Shown: positions 18,415-27,150 of the stretch, one piece after another
Layout: every line of letters begins with the position of its first letter
Position numbering within the stretch: position 1 is the stretch's first letter
Notes under the pieces: generated by a model
The model's input: the letters and a program-made list of their open reading frames with translations, nothing else
Databases searched by the model: none
Told to the model about the DNA's origin: nothing
Position numbers and translations under genes: made by a program
NCBI GenBank assembly: GCA_947630725.1
Contig: CANRIS010000001.1
Location: forward strand, 1-64,000
Length of the DNA stretch: 64,000 nt
Reading direction: 5' to 3'
Origin: an uncultured Clostridia bacterium
GTDB lineage: Bacteria > Bacillota > Clostridia > Lachnospirales > CAG-274

Positions 18415-18876
18415 TCAAAAAGTTTCAGGTTCATAACCCGATCTTATAAAAAATTCCTTTACATATTCTTCCCACACTCTGTCGGTATCCTTATCGAGGG
18501 AAAATTTTTTCTGAGACGTTCCCGTCAAAAAAACGACCCTATCCTTTTCAAACGTGATCGTAATGTGCATAGAAGCGGCGTTTTTATGCAGCTCCTCCGT
18601 CTTTTCGGGCGGCAAAGCCAACACTGTTTTGAATATTCTGGGCTTTATGCTTCCCTTTATGAGAAAAAAGGCAGCTCCCTTAAGCTCCCTCCATAGGCAA
18701 TAGCTCCTGCTTTCTCCCTCAGGCAAAAAATCGGGATTTATTCTGCCGTCTGTTTCAAAATGAGCGACAGAAAAAATCTCCATATGCCTTACGGTAAAGT
18801 CATCAAAGAGCTTTCCTTTCAAAAAATCGTTCATAAACCTCCTGACGTGATCGCCGGAAAGAAAAAATCCATACAT
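18415..18876 (-). CDS. Uncharacterised protein (DUF5721-like)
   Basis: About 153 aa, MYGFFLSGDHVRRFMNDFLKGKLFDDFTVRHMEIFSVAHFE; downstream of rsfS. Family recalled from memory. Confidence 0.6.
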   Translation of the reverse strand: MYGFFLSGDHVRRFMNDFLKGKLFDDFTVRHMEIFSVAHFETDGRINPDFLPEGESRSYCLWRELKGAAFFLIKGSIKPRIFKTVLALPPEKTEELHKNAASMHITITFEKDRVVFLTGTSQKKFSLDKDTDRVWEEYVKEFFIRSGYEPETF

Positions 18877-18879
18877 AGT

Positions 18880-19263
18880 CTACAGCTCAATCCTTTCGGC
18901 GTCCGCCCATATCCTTTCGAGGTCATAAAAGCTGCGGTTTTCCTTGTCAAAGAGATGTACCACTATGTCGTTATAGTCCAAAAGTATCCAGCTTGTTCCT
19001 CCTGAGCCTTCCGCTCCCAGTTTAGAAAAGCCCTCCTTATGCATAGCCTCTTCGACACTGTCCGCCATAGCCCTGAGCTGATTCGGATTTTTTGCGCTTG
19101 CGATTATAAAATAGTCTGCGATGGTAGTCAGCTCACCTATTTTCAGAACAACTATATCCTGCGCCTGCTTGTCCTCCAATGCGTTATACGCCGCCTTGAC
19201 TCCTTCAAAGTTCTTTTCCCTGCTCAAGCTATTTCCTCCCATAGTATTTTTTGTAGTATTCAA
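18880..19263 (-). CDS. rsfS: Ribosome silencing factor
   Basis: AQDIVVLKIGELTTIADYFIIASAKNPNQLRAMADSV..GSGGTSWILLDYNDIVVHLFDKENRSFYDLERIW. Confidence 0.95.
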   Translation of the reverse strand: MNTTKNTMGGNSLSREKNFEGVKAAYNALEDKQAQDIVVLKIGELTTIADYFIIASAKNPNQLRAMADSVEEAMHKEGFSKLGAEGSGGTSWILLDYNDIVVHLFDKENRSFYDLERIWADAERIEL

Positions 19264-20422
19264 ATGCTTTAAGCGACAGAGGATGTATAACTCTGCCCTT
19301 CTCTCTATTGAAGCCGATAGTTCTGTTCAATGCCTCAGCAACAGCCGATTCTAAATCATAATAAGCCAATTTCCTTATTTTGTCAAGTCCCGTATAGCTT
19401 TCTCTGCCGGGCTCCGTCATATCCGCCAGATATACTATCATTTCAAGGCGGCTCATAGCCTCCCGTCCCGTTGTGTGGTATCTTATGGCGTTCAGTACAT
19501 CGCCGTCCTTTATTCCGTACTCATTTTCTGCGACTGCCGCCCCGAGAAAGCTGTGTATAAGGTCGGGCTGCTTTTTCAGCACATCGTCAAGCTCCACTCT
19601 GTATTTTTCACAAAGCTCAAAGGCTTTGTCCCTGTCGAAATTTTTTGCGCAGTCGTGCAGAAGTCCAGCTACATACGCCTTGTGAGCGTCCTCGCCGAAA
19701 ATGCATGCCATTCTGAAGGCTTCTTCTGCAACTCCTATGGTATGGCGATAGCGGCTCGGCTTAAGCTCGTTTTTAAGTCTTTTTGAAAAAATGCGGAATT
19801 CGGGATAAAATTCGGGTGCAAAGCCATAAAGCCCCTTTTCGGCAATATAACCTATGACATCATCGGGAACAACATACTTCACGGATCTGCCCTCGGATAT
19901 GCTTTTTCTTATTTCGGTAGAAGAAATGTCTATGGCAGTGCTTTCCACATAGTCTATTTCGGCTCCGTATTTTTCCTTGAGAAAATCTATCTGCTTGGCG
20001 ATTTTTTTGTTCTTATATCCCGGTCTTGCTGCAGCGGCAAAGCTGCACAGCCCGAAAAGCCTTTCGGGGTGTCTCCATTTGTCTATTTCAAGTATAGAGT
20101 CCGCCCCCGTTATAAACACAAACTCGGTATCCTTCGGATAAAGCTCTCTGAGCCTTTCAAGCGTATCCACCGAATAGGTCTTTCCCTTTCTGCCAAGCTC
20201 TATGTCGCTCACCTCAAAAAGAGCGTTGTCTCTGCACCCCAGTACGGTCATATTATATCTGTCCGAGGCTTTGGCGATACTGCCGCTGTCCTTGTGAGGA
20301 GGATCCCCTGCAGGAATGAACAAAACCATATCAAGTCCGCATTTATCCCTTATATCCTCAGCCAAAGTCAGATGCCCTATATGAATGGGGTCAAACGTAC
20401 CTCCCATTATTCCTATCTTTTT
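19229..20422 (-). CDS. nadD: Fused nicotinate-nucleotide adenylyltransferase NadD and YqeK-like HD phosphohydrolase
   Basis: GIMGGTFDPIHIGHL..ISSTEIR followed in frame by SRYRHTIGVAEEAFRMA..GLLHDCAKNF..NAIRYHTTGREAMS..YLADMTEPGR. Start MKKIGIM at 20422. Confidence 0.93.
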   Translation of the reverse strand, partial: KKIGIMGGTFDPIHIGHLTLAEDIRDKCGLDMVLFIPAGDPPHKDSGSIAKASDRYNMTVLGCRDNALFEVSDIELGRKGKTYSVDTLERLRELYPKDTEFVFITGADSILEIDKWRHPERLFGLCSFAAAARPGYKNKKIAKQIDFLKEKYGAEIDYVESTAIDISSTEIRKSISEGRSVKYVVPDDVIGYIAEKGLYGFAPEFYPEFRIFSKRLKNELKPSRYRHTIGVAEEAFRMACIFGEDAHKAYVAGLLHDCAKNFDRDKAFELCEKYRVELDDVLKKQPDLIHSFLGAAVAENEYGIKDGDVLNAIRYHTTGREAMSRLEMIVYLADMTEPGRESYTGLDKIRKLAYYDLESAVAEALNRTIGFNREKGRVIHPLSLKAFEYYKKYYGRK

Positions 20423-20438
20423 CATTAAACCTACACCT

Positions 20439-21023
20439 CTATATGAAATATCTCCACAAAAAATCCTTTGCCTCCTCGGCATAGTCTATACCTATTCTTT
20501 TTCCTTTTTTAATGTCCGAGGGATCCACATACTCGCCGCAAGTGATATAAAGCTCCTCCCCGTCACAGCGAAGCCCGTTGAAGTCTGTTCCGATATTCAG
20601 CGCCATACATACCTTCGCAGGCCCGTTGAGCATATTCCTTTTCTGATAAGGGCTTAAACTGTCGTATGCCTTTCCGTATCTTAAAAGGCTCACTCCATCG
20701 GGACTGCCCACTGCCTCGGCAGCTCTTATGAGAACGCCGCTTGGATAGTCCCTGCCCTCGGTTATAACATTCAGACAATAATACATTCCATAAATAAGAT
20801 ATATATAAAAAATTCCTCCCGCCGAAAAAAGAGGCTCCGTTCTTTTCGTCCGTCTCCCTCCATAGGCGTGACAGGCCTTGTCGGTTTCTCCTATATAGCT
20901 TTCGGTCTCGGTTATTTTAAGTACAATGTCCCCTCTGACGATGTACTTTCCCAAAAGCTCCTTTGCCACCGTATGAGTGTTTCTTCTGTAAAAATCCATA
21001 TCAAGCTTATGTTTGTCCATAGT
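20439..21023 (-). CDS. DNA-3-methyladenine glycosylase (AAG/MPG type)
   Basis: DFYRRNTHTVAKELLGKYIVR, ITETESYIGETDKACHAYGGRRTKRTEPLF, YGMYYCLNVITE, VLIRAAEA. Confidence 0.93.
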   Translation of the reverse strand, partial: TMDKHKLDMDFYRRNTHTVAKELLGKYIVRGDIVLKITETESYIGETDKACHAYGGRRTKRTEPLFSAGGIFYIYLIYGMYYCLNVITEGRDYPSGVLIRAAEAVGSPDGVSLLRYGKAYDSLSPYQKRNMLNGPAKVCMALNIGTDFNGLRCDGEELYITCGEYVDPSDIKKGKRIGIDYAEEAKDFLWRYFI

Positions 21024-21046
21024 GTTTGTTCCCAAATAGTATTTGT

Positions 21047-21360
21047 CATCAAAATGCAGTCGCATTTTGATGAGGCCCAAATGTGCGTGCCGGACAAGCC
21101 GGCGACTTCATTTGGGTGTAGGAATATAAATTTCAATTTGTTCCAAAAACTGCGTTTTTTCGCAAATTGAAATTTATTCCTCGGACGGGCAAAGCTCGTC
21201 CTGCGGATCAAAGTCTGCGACGCTTTTTATAAACTTATTTCTCGAACAGACAAAGCTTACGTTCAGTGCTTTTCCCTGTGGAAAAGTTGCCCTTCGGGCA
21301 ATCCGACTTCTTTCGGACACTACCTGCGTATCAAAGTCTGTGACACTTTTTATATTGTTA
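21047..21360. repeat. Hairpin-rich intergenic repeat region with ~32-bp direct repeats and homology to the 53-kb tandem repeat
   Basis: Direct repeats 21200-21231 and 21323-21354 (CCTGCGKATCAAAGTCTGYGACRCTTTTTATA); hairpins CATCAAAATGC/GCATTTTGATG, CCCAAATG/CATTTGGG, GGAATAtAAATTTCAATTTG/CAAATTGAAATTTATTCC. Confidence 0.8.
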
Positions 21361-21370
21361 AAAAACAAAA

Positions 21371-21391
21371 GGGACTGCGAGGGGCAGTCCC
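21371..21391 (-). terminator. Rho-independent terminator of the downstream-facing SDR gene
   Basis: GGGACTGC/GCAGTCCC followed on the minus strand by TTTTGTTTTTT. Confidence 0.75.
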
Positions 21392-21516
21392 GAAATGTTC
21401 TCATATCGTGGGCATGGCCGCCGTCACCGCCTTAAGCGGCATAAACGCAGCCGTACCTTTTTAATTTATTTCGCCAAAATCCTTCGGCCGCACAGTCTGT
21501 TATGTATGCGTTGGGA

Positions 21517-22314
21517 TCAGGGCTGCTTGCCGATATAAGCAAGGATACCGCCGTCAACATAGAGGATATGTCCGTTGACTGCGTTTGAAGCGTCCGATGC
21601 AAGGAATACCGCAGGACCTGCAAGCTCATCGGGCTTGAGCCATCTGCCGGCGGGAGTTCTTCCGCAGATAAAGCTGTCGAAAGGATGTCTTGAACCGTCT
21701 GCCTGTCTCTCTCTGAGGGGAGCTGTCTGAGGTGTTTCGATATAGCCGGGTCCAATGCCGTTGCACTGAATGTTATATGCGCCGTACTCTGCGCAGATGT
21801 TCTTTGTGAGCATCTTAAGTCCGCCCTTGGCTGCAGCATAGGACGAAACCGTCTCACGGCCAAGCTCTGACATCATTGAACAGATGTTGATGATCTTTCC
21901 GTGTCCCTTTTTGATCATTGAGGGAATAACTGCCTTTGCCATAACGAAAGGACCGATAAGGTCGATGGTGATAACTTTTGTGAAGTCCTCAACAGCAACG
22001 TCAAGCATAGGAACTCTCTGGATTATGCCTGCATTGTTAACGAGTATGTCAACAACTCCGACTTCCTCTTCGATCTGCTTGATCATAGGAACAACCTGAT
22101 CCTCTTTTGTAACGTCACAAACATAGCCCTTTGCGTCAATGCCTGCTGCAGCATAGTTTGCAAGTCCCTTATCAACGAATTCCTGCTTTACGTCATTAAA
22201 AACGATCTTTGCGCCTGCTGCTGCCATACCCGATGCGATGGCAAAGCCGATGCCGTAGGAAGCTCCCGTAACAAGAGCAACCTTCCCCTTTAATGAAAAA
22301 CTGTCCATATTCAT
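21517..22314 (-). CDS. SDR oxidoreductase, gluconate 5-dehydrogenase-like
   Basis: FSLKGKVALVTGASYGIGFAIA, LVNNAGIIQRVPM, SSYAAAKGGLKMLTKN, GPGYIETPQTAPLR. Confidence 0.88.
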   Translation of the reverse strand: MNMDSFSLKGKVALVTGASYGIGFAIASGMAAAGAKIVFNDVKQEFVDKGLANYAAAGIDAKGYVCDVTKEDQVVPMIKQIEEEVGVVDILVNNAGIIQRVPMLDVAVEDFTKVITIDLIGPFVMAKAVIPSMIKKGHGKIINICSMMSELGRETVSSYAAAKGGLKMLTKNICAEYGAYNIQCNGIGPGYIETPQTAPLRERQADGSRHPFDSFICGRTPAGRWLKPDELAGPAVFLASDASNAVNGHILYVDGGILAYIGKQP

Positions 22315-22557
22315 TTTAATACCTCCATTGTAGAATTTAAGATATATACAGCTCTTATACTAATCTTTAAGCCCTTGTCGGATAAAAAATTAGTAATATA
22401 TTATCTTGATAAACATATTATACAACATTTACCTTCTTTTGTCAAAACCTATTATCGGTATATTGCCAAAATTTTTGCGACAGCTTTTTTGAAGGCTTTC
22501 CTGCTGTTTGCATTAAGCAATCAATGATATTCGCACTCCGCTTACGCTGCGTATCTC

Positions 22558-22670
22558 TAACCGACGGCTTCTGATGAAGCCTTTGTATTCGGATGGGAGC
22601 TTGCATCTCCCACCGAATACAACAGTAAGTACCCACCGCCTAAAGAGGCGGGGGACTTACTTGTCGGTTA
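22558..22670. repeat. Cloverleaf-like structured element; possible IS200/IS605-type end or omegaRNA-like remnant
   Basis: TAACCGAC(22558-22565)/GTCGGTTA(22663-22670) encloses GGCTTC/GAAGCC, TTGTATTCGG/CCGAATACAA with nested TGGGAG/CTCCCA, and AGTAAGT..CCGCCT/AGGCGG..ACTTACT hairpins. Confidence 0.6.
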
Positions 22671-22743
22671 AATCATTAAAAAGGAACAGAAAATTAATCC
22701 GGCGAAAATTTTTTACAAATTTATAAAAAAATTCAAAAATAAC

Positions 22744-22773
22744 TTGACAACAGTTCAAATACGGTTGTATAAT
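22744..22773 (+). promoter_or_regulatory. Consensus sigma-A promoter upstream of rpoB
   Basis: TTGACA-18 nt-TATAAT. Confidence 0.75.
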
Positions 22774-22821
22774 AGTTAACTGAATCCCTGTTCGTTTTTA
22801 TGTGTGGGATAAAGTCGATAT

Positions 22822-23165
22822 TTGTTTTTTTAGGTGACAATTTTTTCTTATTTCCACCTAAAAAAACAACATATATTCATAAATTAAACGACAAAATTAA
22901 ATTTTGCCGCTATATCTGAAAAAGGAAAAAGATAATTTATGTCATATTTTATGAAAAATCTTTTTTATAACTTTTTTTAGTATCAGAAATGCCGGGCAAG
23001 CCTTTCGGAAACGATAAGGCGATTTTCGGTTAATTTTTATGTTTGGGAAACACCTTATTTAAGCACAAAGAGGATAGGAGCGCGCCGATCGGGGGTCTCT
23101 GCGCCGTTAATCAAAAGGGCGGCAGAGCCAAAGGCCTCTTATGATCGGAGCTTTTGCAGCAATCA
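22822..23165 (+). promoter_or_regulatory. Long structured 5' leader of rpoBC
   Basis: Hairpin TTGTTTTTTTAGGTG/CACCTAAAAAAACAA at 22822-22869; nested CCGATC/GATCGG and CTCTGC/GCAGAG stems at 23085-23148; about 415 nt between promoter and ATG. Confidence 0.5.
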
Positions 23166-23197
23166 AGAGGTATAAAAATTTGAAGGAGTGAAGGCAT

Positions 23198-26100
23198 ATG
23201 AAAAAGGACAGAATGAAGCCCATACAGCTCGGTCATGTCCGCAGAATGAGCTATGCAACTGTAAAAGAAGTGCTTGAAATGCCCAATCTTTTGGCTCTTC
23301 AGAAGGACAGCTACGAGTGGTTCAAAACAGAGGGCCTGAAGGAAGTTTTTGAAGACATATCTCCGATGAGCGACTACAACGGGGATCTTATACTTGAATT
23401 TTTGGAATACTCTCTTGACAAACCTCCCAAGTATACCATTATGGAGTGCAAGGAAAGAGACGCAACATATGCCGCTCCCCTTTATGTTAAAGTAAGACTT
23501 CGCAACAAGGAGCTTGACGAAATAAAGGAACAGGAAATTTTTATGGGAGATTTTCCCCTTATGACCGATACAGGCACCTTCGTCATAAACGGCGCCGAAA
23601 GAGTCATTGTCAGCCAGCTTGTGCGTTCGCCCGGCATATATTATGCAATAGATAAGGATAAAACGGGCAAAAGCCTTATTTCCTCACAGGTCATTCCCAA
23701 CAGAGGCGCATGGCTCGAATATGAGACCGACTCAAACGATGTTTTCAGCGTCAGGGTTGACAGAACAAGAAAGCTGCCCGTTACCACCCTTGTGAGAGCC
23801 TTAAGCCCCGACAAAAACGGTTCGGACGATGAGATATTTGAGCTTTTCGGACATGAAGAGCCAAAAATAGTCGCTACCCTTGACAAGGATACTGCCTCAA
23901 ACTATGAAGAGGCTCTTATTGAGCTGTACAAAAAAATAAGACCCGGAGAACCGCCTACGGTAGAATCCTCCGAGACCCTTATCAATAATATGTTTTTCGA
24001 CCCCAAGAGGTACGACCTCGCAAAGGTAGGCAGATACAAATACAACAAAAAGCTTATGCTCAGAAACAGGGTAAGGGGTATGTATCTTTCAAGAGACGTT
24101 GTGGATCCCCTTACGGGAGAGATCGTCTGCGAGGCAGGCACAAAGCTTTCGAGAGAGCTGTGCGATACCATACAGAACACGGGTACGGACTGCATATATG
24201 TAAAAAGAGAGGACGAGGGCGAAAGCAAGATACTCACCAACAAGCAGGTATCCATCACCTCGTTTATAGAGGGCTACGGACTTTCTCCCGAGGACTTCGG
24301 CTTAAGAGACGACACCCTCGTATACTTCCCCGTGCTTAAGGACATTCTTGAAAACTGCGAGAACGCCGACGACCTGAGAGTATCTCTCAGAACGAATATG
24401 TCGGAGCTTAACCCCAAGCACATCACCTATGACGATATTATGGCTACAATAAGCTATTGTATCCATCTTGACTATGATATAGGAAACAAGGACGATATAG
24501 ACCATCTGGGCAACAGAAGAATAAGAGCCGTGGGAGAGCTTTTGCAGAACCAGTTCAGAATAGGTATCTCCCGTATGGAAAGAGTTGTCAGAGAGCGAAT
24601 GTCCACACAGGACAAGGACGCAGTCACTCCCCAGGCTCTTATCAACATAAAGCCCGTAACGGCCGCCATAAAGGAGTTTTTCGGTTCATCTCAGCTTTCG
24701 CAGTTTATGGATCAGAACAACCCGCTGGGTGAGCTTACACACAAGAGAAGGCTCTCGGCTCTCGGCCCCGGAGGACTTTCGAGAGAGAGAGCAGGCTTTG
24801 AGGTAAGAGACGTCCATACGTCTCACTACGGCAGAATGTGCCCCATAGAAACACCCGAAGGCCCCAACATCGGTCTTATAAACTCTCTGGCGGCATATGC
24901 AAAAATAAACGAATACGGCTTTATAGAAGCCCCCTACAGAAAGGTAGTAAAGGTTGACGGCGTACCCGTTGTCACCGATGAGGTTATATATATAACAGCC
25001 GATGAGGAGGAGGGCTATGTTATAGCTCAGGCCAACGAACCTCTGGACGAAGAAAACCATTTCGTACACAGCAAGGTAACGGCAAGACTCGGCGTGGACA
25101 ACGTAGAGATCTCAAGAGACAGAGTAGAGCTTATGGACGTATCGCCCAAAATGCTTGTATCCGTGGCTACCGCCCTTATACCGTTCCTCGAAAACGATGA
25201 CGTAACAAGAGCGCTTATGGGATCGAATATGCAGAGACAGGCCGTGCCGCTCCTCACCACCGAAAGCCCCATCGTAGGCACGGGTATGGAGTATAAGACA
25301 GCCAAGGACTCGGGCGTAGTCGTTGTGGCAAAAAGAGGCGGCTTTGTAGAATCGGTAGATGCCTCAGAGATCGTTGTGGCAGCCGACTCCGGCGAAAAGG
25401 ACAGGTACCACCTCATAAAATTCAAGCGTTCAAACCAGTCAACCTGCATAAACCAAAGACCTATCGTGTCAAAGGGCGACAGAGTCGAAGAAGGCGATAT
25501 AATCGCAGACGGCCCCTCCACAAAGGACGGAGAGCTTGCTCTCGGCAAAAACCCCCTCATAGGCTTTATGACATGGGAAGGCTACAACTACGAGGACGCA
25601 GTTCTTCTTTCGGAAAGACTTGTGGCAGAGGACGTATATACCTCCGTTCACATTGAGGAGCATGAGTGTGAGGCAAGAGACACAAAGCTCGGCTCGGAAG
25701 AAATAACAAACGATATACCCAACGTAGGCGATGACGCTCTTAAGGATCTTAACGAAAACGGAATAATCCGCATAGGCGCCGAGGTCAACGCCAACGACAT
25801 ACTCGTAGGAAAGGTTACGCCCAAGGGCGAGACTGAGCTTACCGCAGAGGAAAGACTTCTGAGAGCCATTTTTGGCGAAAAGGCCAGAGAAGTAAGGGAC
25901 AACTCCCTGAGACTTCCCCACGGCGAAAGCGGCACGGTTGTTGACGTAAAGATATTCACGAGAGAAAACTCGGACGAGCTGGGCCCCGGTGTAAACAAGC
26001 TTGTAAGAGTATATATAGCGCAGAAAAGAAAGATCTCTGTCGGCGACAAAATGGCAGGTCGTCACGGAAACAAGGGCGTTGTTTCGAGAGTGCTTCCCGT

Positions 26101-27133
26101 TGAGGATATGCCCTTCCTGCCAAACGGCAGACCTCTGGACATAGTGCTGAATCCCCTCGGCGTTCCCTCCCGTATGAATATCGGACAGGTTCTCGAAATC
26201 CATCTTGGCCTTGCCTCAAACGTGCTGGGATTTAAGGTGGCTACCCCCGTATTTGACGGAGCGAGAGAACGTGACATAATGGATACCCTTGAGCTTGCCA
26301 ACGACTTCGCAAATTCCTCCTGGGAGGACTTCGAGGCAAAGTGGAAGGGCAATATAAACGATGAAATATTTGAATTTCTCGAAAACAACAAAGAACACCG
26401 GGACGAGTGGAGAGGAGTACCCATAAACCACACCGGCAGGGTGCAGCTCAGAGACGGCCGCACAGGAGAGCCGTTTGACAACGCCACCACCATTGGCTTT
26501 ATGCACTATCTCAAGCTCCACCACCTTGTTGAGGACAAGATCCACGCCCGTTCGACAGGCCCCTACTCCCTTGTTACTCAGCAGCCCCTGGGCGGAAAAG
26601 CTCAGTTCGGCGGACAACGTTTCGGAGAGATGGAGGTATGGGCGCTTGAGGCCTACGGTGCTTCGTACACACTTCAGGAGATCCTTACGGTCAAGTCCGA
26701 CGATATTGTGGGACGTGTAAAGACCTATGAGGCTATCGTTAAGGGCGAAAATATTCCCGAACCGGGCATACCCGAATCCTTTAAGGTACTCCTTAAGGAG
26801 CTTCAGGCGCTCTGTCTGGACGTTAGGGTTCTTAACGAAAACCATGACGAAGTGGATATAAAAGAATCTATTGAAGAAATGGACGGTCTTTCCGTCAATA
26901 TAGAGGGTACAGAGGATCAGCTTCCTCCGTTCAGAGAGCCTGTCGCTCCCGATGACGCCATTATAGAGGGTGAAAACGAAGAGGATATAGTGGGCGGCGT
27001 TCTCAGAAGCCTTGACGTCAACGACATCGACGATGACCCCGAGCTTGACGGAGAACTTAACTCTATTGACAGAGAAATAATGAACGAGGAAACGGAAGAG
27101 CTTGATTTATCCTCGGTATATGATGAAGAATAA
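23198..27133 (+). CDS. rpoB: DNA-directed RNA polymerase subunit beta
   Basis: [46 protein letters not shown], and full-length synteny with rpoC. Confidence 0.99.
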   Translation: MKKDRMKPIQLGHVRRMSYATVKEVLEMPNLLALQKDSYEWFKTEGLKEVFEDISPMSDYNGDLILEFLEYSLDKPPKYTIMECKERDATYAAPLYVKVRLRNKELDEIKEQEIFMGDFPLMTDTGTFVINGAERVIVSQLVRSPGIYYAIDKDKTGKSLISSQVIPNRGAWLEYETDSNDVFSVRVDRTRKLPVTTLVRALSPDKNGSDDEIFELFGHEEPKIVATLDKDTASNYEEALIELYKKIRPGEPPTVESSETLINNMFFDPKRYDLAKVGRYKYNKKLMLRNRVRGMYLSRDVVDPLTGEIVCEAGTKLSRELCDTIQNTGTDCIYVKREDEGESKILTNKQVSITSFIEGYGLSPEDFGLRDDTLVYFPVLKDILENCENADDLRVSLRTNMSELNPKHITYDDIMATISYCIHLDYDIGNKDDIDHLGNRRIRAVGELLQNQFRIGISRMERVVRERMSTQDKDAVTPQALINIKPVTAAIKEFFGSSQLSQFMDQNNPLGELTHKRRLSALGPGGLSRERAGFEVRDVHTSHYGRMCPIETPEGPNIGLINSLAAYAKINEYGFIEAPYRKVVKVDGVPVVTDEVIYITADEEEGYVIAQANEPLDEENHFVHSKVTARLGVDNVEISRDRVELMDVSPKMLVSVATALIPFLENDDVTRALMGSNMQRQAVPLLTTESPIVGTGMEYKTAKDSGVVVVAKRGGFVESVDASEIVVAADSGEKDRYHLIKFKRSNQSTCINQRPIVSKGDRVEEGDIIADGPSTKDGELALGKNPLIGFMTWEGYNYEDAVLLSERLVAEDVYTSVHIEEHECEARDTKLGSEEITNDIPNVGDDALKDLNENGIIRIGAEVNANDILVGKVTPKGETELTAEERLLRAIFGEKAREVRDNSLRLPHGESGTVVDVKIFTRENSDELGPGVNKLVRVYIAQKRKISVGDKMAGRHGNKGVVSRVLPVEDMPFLPNGRPLDIVLNPLGVPSRMNIGQVLEIHLGLASNVLGFKVATPVFDGARERDIMDTLELANDFANSSWEDFEAKWKGNINDEIFEFLENNKEHRDEWRGVPINHTGRVQLRDGRTGEPFDNATTIGFMHYLKLHHLVEDKIHARSTGPYSLVTQQPLGGKAQFGGQRFGEMEVWALEAYGASYTLQEILTVKSDDIVGRVKTYEAIVKGENIPEPGIPESFKVLLKELQALCLDVRVLNENHDEVDIKESIEEMDGLSVNIEGTEDQLPPFREPVAPDDAIIEGENEEDIVGGVLRSLDVNDIDDDPELDGELNSIDREIMNEETEELDLSSVYDEE

Positions 27134-27150
27134 AGAAAGGAGAGGTAAAT

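Noticed and set aside
22442-22636. 64-aa minus-strand ORF as a TnpB fragment
   Set aside because: I could not identify any TnpB motif (no DRD or zinc-finger pattern); kept only as a possible IS-end structure.
24650-24800. Rifampicin-resistance signature in RpoB
   Set aside because: [25 protein letters not shown] matches wild-type at the main resistance positions; Gly at the Ser522-equivalent is plausible natural variation.
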